NCBI GenBank assembly: GCA_016182545.1
Contig: JACPGG010000071.1
Coordinates: 1 to 37,942, forward strand
Length of the DNA: 37,942 nucleotides
Reading direction: 5' to 3'
Source of the DNA: Ignavibacteriales bacterium
GTDB taxonomy: Bacteria; Bacteroidota; Ignavibacteria; UBA10030; UBA8401
A program made the translations under genes and the position numbers. Below, piece after piece: positions 28,591-37,942 of the stretch. The notes beneath the pieces are model-generated. The model saw nothing but the letters and a program-made list of their open reading frames with translations, had not been told where the DNA came from and searched no databases. Positions within the stretch are counted from its first letter, which is position 1, and every line of letters begins with the position of its first letter.

Positions 28591-29307
28591 CTACATCATA
28601 AAAAAAACAGATTGAACGCCGAGCGGCTCAATGCTGTAAAACGGTTCGCCATATTCAACATTGATCAGGCTTCCATAGTGCCTGTCACGGGCGTAAATTG
28701 ATTCGAGAAATAATTTTGAAGAGAGCAACGTTTCCCGCTCTTTGCTTTTCGGATTATAGAACTGTGAAGTGAAGGCAAGCAGCGATTCTTTCTTCCTTTC
28801 ATATATGCCCGAAACATCAACGATGAACGACGGCTGAAACTCATACTTCTGCATATAGTGGAAATATTTCTTTGGTCTGAACGGAGATTGCTTCTTTCCC
28901 AGATATGTTGTCGGGATTTTTTCCAATCCGGAATAGAACCACGCCTCTTTTACAAGATGATGAGCATGCACATGGTCCGGATGTCGTTCCTGCCAATGAG
29001 GAATAAAAAGAATATCTGGCTGGAAATGGCGTATGATCTGCATAACCTTTACGACATTCTTTTTTGTTACTTCGATCCCCCCGTCGGGAATCTTTAGATT
29101 CACTCGTGCTGAGAATCCGAGAATTTTCGCAGCCGCTTCTGCTTCATTTCGACGGATCTCACGGGTGCCACGGGTTCCGAGTTCACCTTCGGTAAGATCA
29201 AGCACGCCGACTTTGTATTTTTGCTGTACAAGTTTGGCAACCGTCGCAGCACATGAAAGTTCAATGTCATCAGGGTGTGCGGCAACCGCAAGAACGTCAA
29301 GTTTCAT
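28591..29307 (-). CDS. bshB1: N-acetylglucosaminyl-L-malate deacetylase (bacillithiol biosynthesis, BshB1 type)
   Basis: AHPDDIELSCAAT, DLTEGELGTRGTREIRRNEAEAAAKILG, ERHPDHVHAHHLVKEAWFYSGLEK. Confidence 0.9.
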   Translation of the reverse strand: MKLDVLAVAAHPDDIELSCAATVAKLVQQKYKVGVLDLTEGELGTRGTREIRRNEAEAAAKILGFSARVNLKIPDGGIEVTKKNVVKVMQIIRHFQPDILFIPHWQERHPDHVHAHHLVKEAWFYSGLEKIPTTYLGKKQSPFRPKKYFHYMQKYEFQPSFIVDVSGIYERKKESLLAFTSQFYNPKSKERETLLSSKLFLESIYARDRHYGSLINVEYGEPFYSIEPLGVQSVFFMM

Positions 29308-29388
29308 AGTTGAATTTTTTTTTGATTGTAAGTATGTAGAATATAACGAAGGTTTTCTTTATTCGCACTCTTTTGGTTATATTCTTGC

Positions 29389-30609
29389 ATGGAAAATGAA
29401 AAAATTCTCTCTGTTTCCGACATTACCCGACAGATCAAAGGAGTTTTAGAATTAGGGTTCCCCAATATCCTGGTGCAAGGAGAGATTTCAAATTTTAAAC
29501 TGCACTCATCCGGACATCTTTATTTCACCCTTAAAGATGAGGGAGCACAGATTTCGGCTGTGATGTGGAGAAGCAGGGTAAATCAATTGCTCTTTAGACC
29601 TACCGATGGAATGAAAGTCATTGCCCGTGGTAATATTTCTGTGTACGAACCCAGGGGAAGTTACCAGCTTGATTGTATTCAAATCCAACCTTTAGGAGTC
29701 GGAGAACTTCAACAAGCGTTTGAACGACTAAAGAAAAAATTATCCGAAGAAGGATTGTTCGACGAAGGACATAAAAAACCGCTGCCGGAATTTCCTATGC
29801 GTCTCGGGATCGTTACTTCTCCAACCGGCGCAGCAATCAGAGACATGATTTCCGTATTATCCCGGCGGATGCCTGCTGTTGAAGTTTTGCTTGTGCCGGT
29901 GAAAGTTCAGGGAATAGGGGCTGCAGAAGAAATTGCTGAAGCGATTGATGACTTGAACGAATTGAAATCACTTGATGTCATCATCGTTGGAAGAGGTGGC
30001 GGTTCACTCGAAGATCTTTGGGCGTTCAATGAAGAAATTGTTGCACGTGCAATTTTCCGTTCCAAAATTCCGATAATAAGTGCCGTCGGTCATGAAATTG
30101 ACTACAGCATTAGCGATTTTGTTGCAGATTTGCGCGCCCCAACGCCATCTGCTGCCGCAGAATTGGCTGTAAAACACAAAAATGAACTGATTGAACTTAT
30201 ACGCAATTTTTGCTATACTATGAGCAGTTCAATGGAAAATTCTATCAGTTCACGCAGGCAAACCGTCGAAACACTCGTACACAGTTACTCATTCAACCGG
30301 CCGCAAGACCTGCTTCGACAGCGAAGCCAAAGTGTCGATGAACTGATGCGGAGGTTGGAACAGTCTGTTACTCATTATTTTCAATTCACAAAACACAATC
30401 TGCAATCACTGTCAACACGGATTGAATCGTTAAATCCACGGCTTGTCTTAAAACGAGGGTATACAATCGTGAAGCAACATGGGAAAGCGGTCTCGTCTGC
30501 CCGGCTGCTCGAAGAGAAACAGGAAGCCGATATTGAATTCTATGACGGACGATCGATCGTCAAGGTTGAACAAAAGATTTTTAACACCGATGTCAAAAAA
30601 AGAAAATAA
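29389..30609 (+). CDS. xseA: Exodeoxyribonuclease VII large subunit
   Basis: VQGEISNFKLHSSGHLYFTLKDE, ITSPTGAAIRDM-like VTSPTGAAIRDM, IIVGRGGGSLEDLWAFNEE, SAVGHEIDYSISDFVADLRAPTPSAAAE. Confidence 0.97.
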   Translation: MENEKILSVSDITRQIKGVLELGFPNILVQGEISNFKLHSSGHLYFTLKDEGAQISAVMWRSRVNQLLFRPTDGMKVIARGNISVYEPRGSYQLDCIQIQPLGVGELQQAFERLKKKLSEEGLFDEGHKKPLPEFPMRLGIVTSPTGAAIRDMISVLSRRMPAVEVLLVPVKVQGIGAAEEIAEAIDDLNELKSLDVIIVGRGGGSLEDLWAFNEEIVARAIFRSKIPIISAVGHEIDYSISDFVADLRAPTPSAAAELAVKHKNELIELIRNFCYTMSSSMENSISSRRQTVETLVHSYSFNRPQDLLRQRSQSVDELMRRLEQSVTHYFQFTKHNLQSLSTRIESLNPRLVLKRGYTIVKQHGKAVSSARLLEEKQEADIEFYDGRSIVKVEQKIFNTDVKKRK

Positions 30610-30826
30610 AAATAATTTTGAAAATTCGTTGAAACGATTAGAGGCAATTGTCGATTCACTTGAGCAGGGTGAAGTCTCTCTCGAAGAGTCTCTCAAAATG
30701 TTCGAGGAAGGGATACGCCTTTCAAAAGAATGTTTGGAGACTTTAGGGAAGGCAGAATTAACGGTGAAACAATTGACGAAAGACCTCAACGGCAAATTTC
30801 AACAGACTGAGTTTGAAGAGCAATGA
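30590..30826 (+). CDS. xseB: Exodeoxyribonuclease VII small subunit
   Basis: NFENSLKRLEAIVDSLEQGEVSLEESLKMFEEGIRLSKEC; ATG at 30590 overlaps the xseA end. Confidence 0.94.
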   Translation: MSKKENKNNFENSLKRLEAIVDSLEQGEVSLEESLKMFEEGIRLSKECLETLGKAELTVKQLTKDLNGKFQQTEFEEQ

Positions 30827-32763
30827 CAGAATCACATTATAAATTTCTTAATACGATCAATGTTCCGAAAGATTTACGAACGGTTGACGTTCAGCATTTG
30901 CGTGAAGTATGTAAAGAAGTTCGGGAATTTCTTGTCGACTCAGTTTCGAAATCCGGCGGACATCTCGGTGCCGGACTTGGCGCGGTGGAATTGACCGTTG
31001 CTCTCCATTATGTATTCAACACTCCGGATGACAAGCTCGTGTGGGATACAGGTCATCAAGCATATCCTCACAAAATTCTCACCGGAAGAAAAGGAAGATT
31101 GGAATCGATCCGGCAGTTCGGCGGATTGAGCGGATTCCTTCGCCGCGACGAGAGCGAGTATGATACATTCGGAGCAGGGCATGCGAACACTGCGATTTCA
31201 GCAGCACTGGGAATGGCAGTTGCGAGGGATTTTGCAAAAAAAGATTTCAAAGTTGTGGCAGTTGTCGGGGATGGTTCTCTCACCGGCGGGATGGCTTATG
31301 AAGGTTTGAATAATGCCGGCTTGTTGAAAAAAAATATGATCGTCATTTTGAACGACAATCAAATGGTATCGCTCTCTTCAAATAATCCGACCCTCTGGTC
31401 TCTGCACAATTATTTCTCAGAAGTGCTGACACATCCTTCTTACAATAAATTTAAAGCAAATGTTTGGGACCTTACCGGAAAACTGGATGCGTTCGGGGAC
31501 AGACTTCGTGCAGTGGCAAGTAAAGTTGAAAAAGGGGTCAAAGCAGTCGTAACGCCGGGAATGATGTTTGAGGCGCTCGGATTCAGATATTTTGGACCGT
31601 TTAATGGACACAACGTTGTCAAGTTGGTGGAGGTATTGCGCCACGTTAAAGATTTACCCGGACCGATTCTGCTCCATGTTATTACGGAAAAAGGAAAAGG
31701 GTACGAACCTGCAGAAAGAGATGCATCCAAGCTGCACGGCGTAACGCCTTTCGATAAGATCACCGGCATTTCACCTAAATCTAGTGCACCACCCGCATTC
31801 ACGAAGATATTCGGCAATACGATGGTGGAGATTTGCAAACAGAACCCGAAAGTTGTGGGGATCACTGCCGCAATGCCGGACGGAACGGGACTCGACATAC
31901 TTCAGCAAGCAATGCCGGAAAAATTTTTTGATGTCGGTATTGCAGAACAGCATGCGGTAACATTTGCAGCAGGCATGGCTACGGAAGGATATATTCCGGT
32001 CTGTGCAATCTATTCTACATTCCTGCAGCGCGCGTTTGATCAGATCATTCATGATGTATCGCTGCAGGATTTGCATGTCGTGTTCGTGATGGATAGAGCC
32101 GGTTTGGTCGGTGCGGATGGACCGACACATCACGGTGCTTTGGATATTTCATATCTTCGCTGCATCCCGAAAATGGTTCTCATGGCACCGAAGGATGAAA
32201 ATGAATTGCGTGATATGTTGTATACCGCGGTAGAATATAAGCAAGGACCTATTGCACTCCGTTATCCTCGCGGGAATAGTTTGGGTGTTCCGATGAAAGA
32301 AAAATTGGAGAGCATTCCAATCGGAAAATCAGAAGTGTTGCGGACGGGACAGGACGTTGCAATCCTGGCGATCGGAACGATGGTAAATCAATCATTGAAA
32401 GCAGCCGAGTTGCTGGAGAAGGATGGAATACTTGCTGAAGTAGTAAATATGAGGTTTGTAAAACCACTTGATACCGAAATGCTCGAAAGTATTTCGAACA
32501 GGTTTGCGACGGTCATTACTGTTGAAGAAAACAGTGTGGTAGGTGGATTTGGTTCGGCGGTAGCAGAAAAATTTATCGAGATGAAAAAATTCAACCTGCA
32601 TCTTAAATTTCATGGATTGCCTGATGGTTACATCGAACACGGCTCCCCGTCCGATCTCTGGAAATTGACTCAACTTGATCCGGTAGGGATAGCTTCTGTT
32701 GTGAAAGATTTTTATCGACAGCATTCTCATCCTCACACTATTCCCGGACGTAAAGCGCAATAG
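30823..32763 (+). CDS. dxs: 1-deoxy-D-xylulose-5-phosphate synthase
   Basis: SKSGGHLGAGLGAVELTVALHYVF, WDTGHQAYPHKILTGR, VVGDGSLTGGMAYEGLNNAG, DVGIAEQHAVTFAAGMA, DRAGLVGADGPTHHGALDISYLR. Confidence 0.97.
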   Translation: MTESHYKFLNTINVPKDLRTVDVQHLREVCKEVREFLVDSVSKSGGHLGAGLGAVELTVALHYVFNTPDDKLVWDTGHQAYPHKILTGRKGRLESIRQFGGLSGFLRRDESEYDTFGAGHANTAISAALGMAVARDFAKKDFKVVAVVGDGSLTGGMAYEGLNNAGLLKKNMIVILNDNQMVSLSSNNPTLWSLHNYFSEVLTHPSYNKFKANVWDLTGKLDAFGDRLRAVASKVEKGVKAVVTPGMMFEALGFRYFGPFNGHNVVKLVEVLRHVKDLPGPILLHVITEKGKGYEPAERDASKLHGVTPFDKITGISPKSSAPPAFTKIFGNTMVEICKQNPKVVGITAAMPDGTGLDILQQAMPEKFFDVGIAEQHAVTFAAGMATEGYIPVCAIYSTFLQRAFDQIIHDVSLQDLHVVFVMDRAGLVGADGPTHHGALDISYLRCIPKMVLMAPKDENELRDMLYTAVEYKQGPIALRYPRGNSLGVPMKEKLESIPIGKSEVLRTGQDVAILAIGTMVNQSLKAAELLEKDGILAEVVNMRFVKPLDTEMLESISNRFATVITVEENSVVGGFGSAVAEKFIEMKKFNLHLKFHGLPDGYIEHGSPSDLWKLTQLDPVGIASVVKDFYRQHSHPHTIPGRKAQ

Positions 32764-32764
32764 T

Positions 32765-33781
32765 ATGGCAGACTCGACGATTGACAAACCAAAAATTGGA
32801 ATTGTAGGGTTAGGTTGGATTGCACAAGTGTTTCACTTGCCCATTCTTTCTAAATTGCAGGATGTTGAAATTGCCTGTGTCTGTGACAGAGACAAGAACA
32901 AGGCGCGAGCACTTGCAGACAAATATGGCATTCCTCGATACTATACAAGTTTTGAGGAAATGCTCAAGCACGAAGATCTTCATGCCGTTGATGTATGCAC
33001 ATCGACGGACGCCCATACTGAAGTCTCAATTGCGTGCATGGAAACAAAGCGTGACGTGTTTGTCGAGAAGCCGATAGCGCGAACCTATGCCGAAGCGCTG
33101 AGAATCGCCGACTCGGTTAAAAAGAATAAAAGGAAACTGATGGTCGGAATGAATCATAGGTTTCGTCCGGATACGATGATGTTGCGCAGCTTTATCGAGA
33201 ACAATGAATTTGGTAAAATATTCTACGCAAAGGCGGGATGGTTGAAAAAACCATCCACCGAGAGCAGTTGGTTGATGCAGGGGAAATTATCGGGTGGCGG
33301 TGTCTTTATCGATCTCGGAATCGTGATGCTTGATCTTGCCCTTTGGATGACAGGATATCCGGAAGTTTCCCGTGTCAGCGCAACGGACTATACGCACAAA
33401 ACAAAAGTTGAAGATTCCTCGGTCGCATTTATTACAATGAAGAACGGCGCCACTATTACGATTGAAGTAAGTTGGAATTTTCATATTGAGAATGAACTGT
33501 ACTATTGCAATATCTATGGCGAACAGGGGAGCGGAAAGATCAATCCGTTGATGATCCACAAAGAGATGCATGGGAATGTTGTGAATGTCACTCCGGTGAA
33601 GACTGATGCCTCTCAAAATGCGATCAAAAAATCGTATGAAAACGAATTGAAACATTTCGTCGGCGCTTTAAGAGGGATCCATCCCGTTATTTCCACCGCG
33701 CAAGAAGCAGTACAACGAATGAAGATCGTTGATGCAGTATACAAATCAGCCGACAAAGGCAAAGAAATATACTTTAAATAG
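32765..33781 (+). CDS. Gfo/Idh/MocA family oxidoreductase
   Basis: IGIVGLGWIAQVFHLPIL, VEKPIARTYAEA, GMNHRFRPD motifs. Confidence 0.92.
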   Translation: MADSTIDKPKIGIVGLGWIAQVFHLPILSKLQDVEIACVCDRDKNKARALADKYGIPRYYTSFEEMLKHEDLHAVDVCTSTDAHTEVSIACMETKRDVFVEKPIARTYAEALRIADSVKKNKRKLMVGMNHRFRPDTMMLRSFIENNEFGKIFYAKAGWLKKPSTESSWLMQGKLSGGGVFIDLGIVMLDLALWMTGYPEVSRVSATDYTHKTKVEDSSVAFITMKNGATITIEVSWNFHIENELYYCNIYGEQGSGKINPLMIHKEMHGNVVNVTPVKTDASQNAIKKSYENELKHFVGALRGIHPVISTAQEAVQRMKIVDAVYKSADKGKEIYFK

Positions 33782-33801
33782 AGTATTGTGATTATTGACG
33801 A

Positions 33802-33845
33802 AGACATTACGAACCGACAAATCAGAATTCGTAATGTCTTTTTTA
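33802..33845 (+). terminator. Intrinsic terminator between the Gfo/Idh/MocA gene and ribD
   Basis: AGACATTACGAA (33802-33813) pairs perfectly with TTCGTAATGTCT (33828-33839), followed by T run. Confidence 0.88.
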
Positions 33846-33849
33846 TTGT

Positions 33850-34947
33850 ATGCCGATAGAACATGATGATGCATATTGGATCCGCCGATGCTTTACGTTG
33901 GCGAAAAAAGGGAAAGGATTTACCAGTCCTAATCCTCTCGTTGGCGCCGTTATTGTGAAAGATGGAAAGGTCGTTGCCGAAGGGGATCATAGGCGGTACG
34001 GTGACGATCATGCTGAAGTGAATGCGATCAATGCGGCTTTACGAAAAAATGCCGATCTGGTCGGTTCCACGATCTACGTGAATCTCGAACCTTGTTTTCA
34101 TCAAGGGAACACGCCTCCGTGTGTCGAAGCGATCATCCGACATCGTTTTCAACGGGTTGTTATTTCATCGATCGATCCAAATCCATTGGTGTCCGGCAAA
34201 AGCATACACAAATTGCGAAGTTCCGGCATTGAGTGCACTACCGGAATATTGGAAGCAGATTCCCAATTACTGAATGAAAAATTCTTCAAATATATTACTA
34301 CTCGATTGCCTTTTATCTCATTGAAGGCGGCGCAAACCCAGGATGGTTTTATCGCAAAAAAAAATGGTGCATCAAAGTGGATTACGAACAAAGCATCTCG
34401 CCGCCATGTTCATGAATTGCGCGGTGAATATGATGCAGTCATGGTAGGCGCCGCGACCGTATTGAAAGATGACCCTGAATTGACTGTACGGTCAGCAAAG
34501 GGAAGAAATCCACTCAGGATAATTATTGATGGAAAATTGAGACTTCCGATATCGAGTAAAGTTTGCAGATCAGACGCTGCAACAATTCTCTATACTGTAA
34601 AATCAATCGAGAAGAAAAAAAGGATAGAGGCGTTTGAGAAAAAAGGAGTTGCTGTTGTGCCGCTTCCGGGTAAAAATGGCAGAATGGATCCACATCAGAT
34701 CGTTGACGATCTTGCACGCCATAATATTAGTTCCATACTTATTGAAGGAGGACAACATGTGTTCTCCGAATTTATCAATGCAGCGCTTGTCGATAAGATC
34801 TACCTGTTTACTGCCAACAAATCGTTCGGTACAGGGATTCCGACATTTGGAGATATCCGCATTCCGATCATTGCACGACGGCAGTCTGTCAAATTCTTTC
34901 AGAAAGATATTTTGGAAGAGTACTATTTGACCTATTCATCGTGGTGA
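33850..34947 (+). CDS. ribD: Bifunctional riboflavin-specific deaminase/reductase
   Basis: TSPNPLVGAVIVKDGKVVAEG, HAEVNAI, EPCFHQGNTPPC, SLKAAQTQDGFIA, SKWITNKASRRHVHELR, LIEGG. Confidence 0.95.
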   Translation: MPIEHDDAYWIRRCFTLAKKGKGFTSPNPLVGAVIVKDGKVVAEGDHRRYGDDHAEVNAINAALRKNADLVGSTIYVNLEPCFHQGNTPPCVEAIIRHRFQRVVISSIDPNPLVSGKSIHKLRSSGIECTTGILEADSQLLNEKFFKYITTRLPFISLKAAQTQDGFIAKKNGASKWITNKASRRHVHELRGEYDAVMVGAATVLKDDPELTVRSAKGRNPLRIIIDGKLRLPISSKVCRSDAATILYTVKSIEKKKRIEAFEKKGVAVVPLPGKNGRMDPHQIVDDLARHNISSILIEGGQHVFSEFINAALVDKIYLFTANKSFGTGIPTFGDIRIPIIARRQSVKFFQKDILEEYYLTYSSW

Positions 34948-34951
34948 ACTT

Positions 34952-35833
34952 ATGAAAATAATATTTCTTATCTTACTGATGATGGCGATCGCAATAGGAA
35001 AAGATAAAAAAGAGATCACCGTGTTGAAACAACGGATTGATTCCGTCCTCAACGGCTCTAAGGGAACATACGCAATTGCGTTCAAAGATTTACGATCGGG
35101 AATGAGGCTCTACGTCAACGAACGTGAAAATTTCCATGCTGCAAGCACGATGAAAACTCCGGTCATGATCGAAGTATTCAAGCAATCTCATGAAGGCAAA
35201 TTTTCCCTCGATGATTCAATCGAGCTCAAGAATGAATTTAAAAGTATCATTGATGGCAGCAATTATTCTTTGGATATCTCCGATGACAGCGAGGACGGGT
35301 TGTACGCAAGTCTCGGAAAGAAAGAAACAATCCGGAACCTTGTTTTCAAGATGATTACTGTCAGCAGTAATCTTGCGACGAACATTCTCATCGGGAAAGT
35401 GGGACCTGACAATGTGATGAAAACGATGAAGGAGATGGACCTCAAAGATATTCAGGTACTTCGCGGTGTCGAAGATGGTAAGGCGTTTGAAGCCGGTAAG
35501 AACAATCCGACAACGGCATACGATCTTTCTGTGATCTACGAGTACATCGCCAGGAACAAATCGGTATCTTCCTCTGCCAGCGAAGAGATGATCGATATTC
35601 TTCGGGCGCAAAAATTTAAAAATATGATCCCTGCTCAACTTCCTGCAGATGTGAAGGTCGCTCACAAAACAGGATCCATCACGAATGTTCAGCACGATTC
35701 CGGGATAATCTTTCTTCCTGATGGACGAAAATATATACTTGTCATCCTTTCTAAAAATCTCTCTTCCAATAAGGACGGCATCAAGACCATCGCAGACATT
35801 TCAAAAATTATTTATGACTTTGTTGTGGAATAA
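34952..35833 (+). CDS. Class A beta-lactamase-like serine hydrolase
   Basis: AASTMKTPVMIEVF (SxxK), VSSNLATNILI (SxN), VAHKTGSITNVQHDSGII (KTG); N-terminal hydrophobic segment. Confidence 0.85.
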   Translation: MKIIFLILLMMAIAIGKDKKEITVLKQRIDSVLNGSKGTYAIAFKDLRSGMRLYVNERENFHAASTMKTPVMIEVFKQSHEGKFSLDDSIELKNEFKSIIDGSNYSLDISDDSEDGLYASLGKKETIRNLVFKMITVSSNLATNILIGKVGPDNVMKTMKEMDLKDIQVLRGVEDGKAFEAGKNNPTTAYDLSVIYEYIARNKSVSSSASEEMIDILRAQKFKNMIPAQLPADVKVAHKTGSITNVQHDSGIIFLPDGRKYILVILSKNLSSNKDGIKTIADISKIIYDFVVE

Positions 35834-35836
35834 TCT

Positions 35837-36433
35837 ATGTTTACCGGACTCGTTGAGGAGATAGGAAGAATCGTTTCGATAAAAAAAATGGGCGATGGAT
35901 TGGAATTTGTTATCGAAGCGAGAAAAGTGTTACAAGGTATCGGAATCGATAACAGCATTTGCGTTAACGGTGTATGCTTAACCGTCGTTAAAAAAAAGAA
36001 ATCTCAATTTATCGTCCAAGTAGTTAAAGAAACTCTGAACAAAACAAATTTGGGAGACGTGAAGGTTGGAAAATTTGTGAATCTTGAGCGATCTGTTCGT
36101 TTACACGACAGACTTGGAGGGCATCTGGTGCAAGGGCATGTGGATACGACCGGGACTGTTAAAAAGGTGAAGGTTCTTGAATCTAGTTGGATGTACACGA
36201 TTGCATTCCCGAAAGAATTCAGGAAGTATTTGATCTCTGTCGGCTCGATTTCGGTGGACGGAACAAGTTTAACTGTTGCGAGACTCACGAAGCAAGAGAT
36301 GACGATTGCCATTATCCCATACACATATAAAAACACAGTGTTTCAATTTTACCAAGCGGGGAGCAAAGTAAATTTGGAATTTGATGTGATTGGTAAATAT
36401 ATTGAGAGTATCATTACGTACACCGGAAAATGA
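35837..36433 (+). CDS. ribE: Riboflavin synthase (alpha chain)
   Basis: MFTGLVEEIGRI, DNSICVNGVCLTVV, NLERSVRLHDRLGGHLVQGHVDTTG, SISVDGTSLTVA. Confidence 0.95.
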   Translation: MFTGLVEEIGRIVSIKKMGDGLEFVIEARKVLQGIGIDNSICVNGVCLTVVKKKKSQFIVQVVKETLNKTNLGDVKVGKFVNLERSVRLHDRLGGHLVQGHVDTTGTVKKVKVLESSWMYTIAFPKEFRKYLISVGSISVDGTSLTVARLTKQEMTIAIIPYTYKNTVFQFYQAGSKVNLEFDVIGKYIESIITYTGK

Positions 36434-37215
36434 AAACTTTGAAAGAAATATCCCTGCGGCTTCTGAAATCGAAAATTCTTCGCCCTTTGTACTGGACGGG
36501 AGGAATCTTTATTGTCATTATTTTTATTCTTGATTCGTTTGTGATGCCCTGGTATGTGAATAAAGGAGGCACTCTTGTTGTACCGAATATTGTGGGAATG
36601 AAAGAAGAGGATGCGAAAGCAATGCTTGATTCACTCCACTTCGAAGCAAGAATCGGTGATATACGTTCTGATAATACTTATCCGGAAGGGTACGTGGTCG
36701 GTCAAAATCCATTACCAGAACAGATAGTAAAAACCGGGAGAAGGGTGTATATGACAATCTCCGGGGGCGAACAACAAGTTGTTGTTCCTTCTCTCAAAGG
36801 AAGAACGATCAGAGACACAAAATTTGCTTTGGACCGTGTGGGGTTACGGCAGGGAGGGATACGATATCAAACTTCGATGGAGTTTCCGGAAGGGACAATT
36901 ATTGTGCAAGATATTCCACCCGGAAGTAAGGTGAAGAAAGGGACGTATATTGGAGTCACAGTAAGTGCCGGTGAATCGATCGATAGTATTTACGTTCCAT
37001 CGTTAATCGGAAAAACATTAGGCGATGCACAAAAGATCTTAAAAGAAAAAGGCTTGCGGCTTGGCAACCTTGTCTACCAAGTTAACGAAGACCTCTTGCC
37101 GAACACGATCATCGATCAACTTCCGCGCGAGAATGAAATTGTAACAACTAAAAAGGAGGTCGATCTGTTCGTTGCACAAGCGCCCGATAAGAATAGGCAA
37201 AACCGTGAGAATTGA
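36430..37215 (+). CDS. PASTA domain membrane protein (no kinase domain)
   Basis: N-terminal TM followed by three PASTA-like units: VVPNIVGMKEEDAKAML, VVPSLKGRTIRDTKFAL, YVPSLIGKTLGDAQKIL. Confidence 0.9.
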   Translation: MKTLKEISLRLLKSKILRPLYWTGGIFIVIIFILDSFVMPWYVNKGGTLVVPNIVGMKEEDAKAMLDSLHFEARIGDIRSDNTYPEGYVVGQNPLPEQIVKTGRRVYMTISGGEQQVVVPSLKGRTIRDTKFALDRVGLRQGGIRYQTSMEFPEGTIIVQDIPPGSKVKKGTYIGVTVSAGESIDSIYVPSLIGKTLGDAQKILKEKGLRLGNLVYQVNEDLLPNTIIDQLPRENEIVTTKKEVDLFVAQAPDKNRQNREN

Positions 37216-37218
37216 AAT

Positions 37219-37878
37219 ATGACCGACCGTCGAGTGATTCTCCCTTCCGTATTAGCAGCCAATTTTGCCAATCTTCAAGATGATATTCGGCGTGTTCAAT
37301 CAGCAGGCGCACACATGCTTCATCTTGACATTATGGATGGACATTTTGTGCCGAACATTTCTTTTGGTCCCGGTATAGTAAAAACGATCGATACATTCTG
37401 TCCGCTCCCTCTCGATGTCTATTTAATGATCGAAAGTCCGGACAAGTATCTTGAGACGTTCAGAAATGCCGGAGCGGATATCCTCACTGTTCATGTCGAG
37501 ACATGTCATCATTTGCATCGGACAGTTTCTGCGATAAAAGATCTCGGGATGAAAGCAGGTGTGAGTCTGAATCCCGCAACTCCGTTATCGACAATTGAAG
37601 AAATTTTACCCGCTGTAGATTTGGTATTGATAATGTCGGTTAATCCCGGTTTTGGCGGTCAAAAATTTATTGATTCGAGCATTGTAAAGATCAAACAGCT
37701 TGCTCAAAACTTACGATCGAGGGATTTAACACCGTTGATAGAAGTTGATGGCGGAATTGATGCTACCACAATTAAGAATGTGGTCAATGCAGGAGCCGAG
37801 TATTTGGTAGCCGGGAATGCAATATTCGGCGATAGGAATATAGAAACAAACTTTAAACAATTAGAACGATTGATCTAA
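37219..37878 (+). CDS. rpe: Ribulose-phosphate 3-epimerase
   Basis: ILPSVLAANFANL, HLDIMDGHFVPNISFGPGIV, VLIMSVNPGFGGQKFI, EVDGGI motifs. Confidence 0.97.
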   Translation: MTDRRVILPSVLAANFANLQDDIRRVQSAGAHMLHLDIMDGHFVPNISFGPGIVKTIDTFCPLPLDVYLMIESPDKYLETFRNAGADILTVHVETCHHLHRTVSAIKDLGMKAGVSLNPATPLSTIEEILPAVDLVLIMSVNPGFGGQKFIDSSIVKIKQLAQNLRSRDLTPLIEVDGGIDATTIKNVVNAGAEYLVAGNAIFGDRNIETNFKQLERLI

Positions 37879-37942
37879 GATATGAATACTACGTAAGAAA
37901 TAAAAAACGCAACGATCGTTACACCATTTAGAATAGTGGAAC

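Noticed and set aside
33781-33850. Possible FMN riboswitch upstream of ribD
   Set aside because: Only a 12-bp terminator hairpin is present in the ~70 nt gap; too short for and without conserved FMN aptamer elements.
34952-35833. Antibiotic resistance beta-lactamase
   Set aside because: Motifs support the fold and serine hydrolase mechanism, but nothing in the sequence shows drug hydrolysis or mobility; a resistance claim is not supported.
1-37942. CRISPR arrays, tRNA/rRNA genes, integrases/transposases, defence or biosynthetic gene clusters
   Set aside because: Looked for regularly spaced direct repeats, tRNA-like ends and characteristic protein motifs; none seen by eye. A tRNAscan/Infernal run would be decisive.
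37879-37942. Short palindrome AACGATCGTT at the window end and similarity of GATCGTTACA to the window start ATCGTTACAGG
   Set aside because: About ten matching bases is expected by chance and gives no evidence of circularity or a terminal repeat.

Overview
This 37.9 kb window is a dense, mostly + strand stretch of bacterial chromosome. Gene content suggests the Bacteroidota/Ignavibacteriota-Chlorobi side of the tree (inference): a SprE/PorW-like TPR lipoprotein, a C-terminal T9SS-like sorting domain, BshB1, and the CCTGCCTGCCGGCAGGCAGG palindromic repeat. Most of it is housekeeping: pyrK-pyrD-folC, rho, thiolase/3-hydroxyacyl-CoA dehydrogenase/acyl-CoA dehydrogenase, LemA-TPM-DAHP synthase-TPM, a C-N hydrolase, glutamate dehydrogenase, CapA-like, BamD-like, thioesterase, an FG-GAP protein, a metalloprotease, ccmABCDEF, bshB1, xseAB-dxs, ribD/ribE, a PASTA protein and rpe. 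I found no CRISPR array, tRNA, rRNA, transposase or clear defence island, and no convincing wholly new system. The most notable signal is a cluster of four apparent small deletions or frame breaks within about 8 kb (15.95-23.7 kb): gdh loses its dinucleotide-binding motif, the CapA-like gene has a broken N-terminus, the FG-GAP gene is about 25 nt short of an otherwise exact 147-nt period, and ccmA and ccmB are fused by loss of the 3' end of one and the 5' end of the other. Other points of interest are a CxxxY-type CcmE in a ccm operon without adjacent ccmG/ccmH, a ~119 bp palindromic intergenic element, and a DUF2318-like zinc-ribbon protein convergent to the ccm operon.
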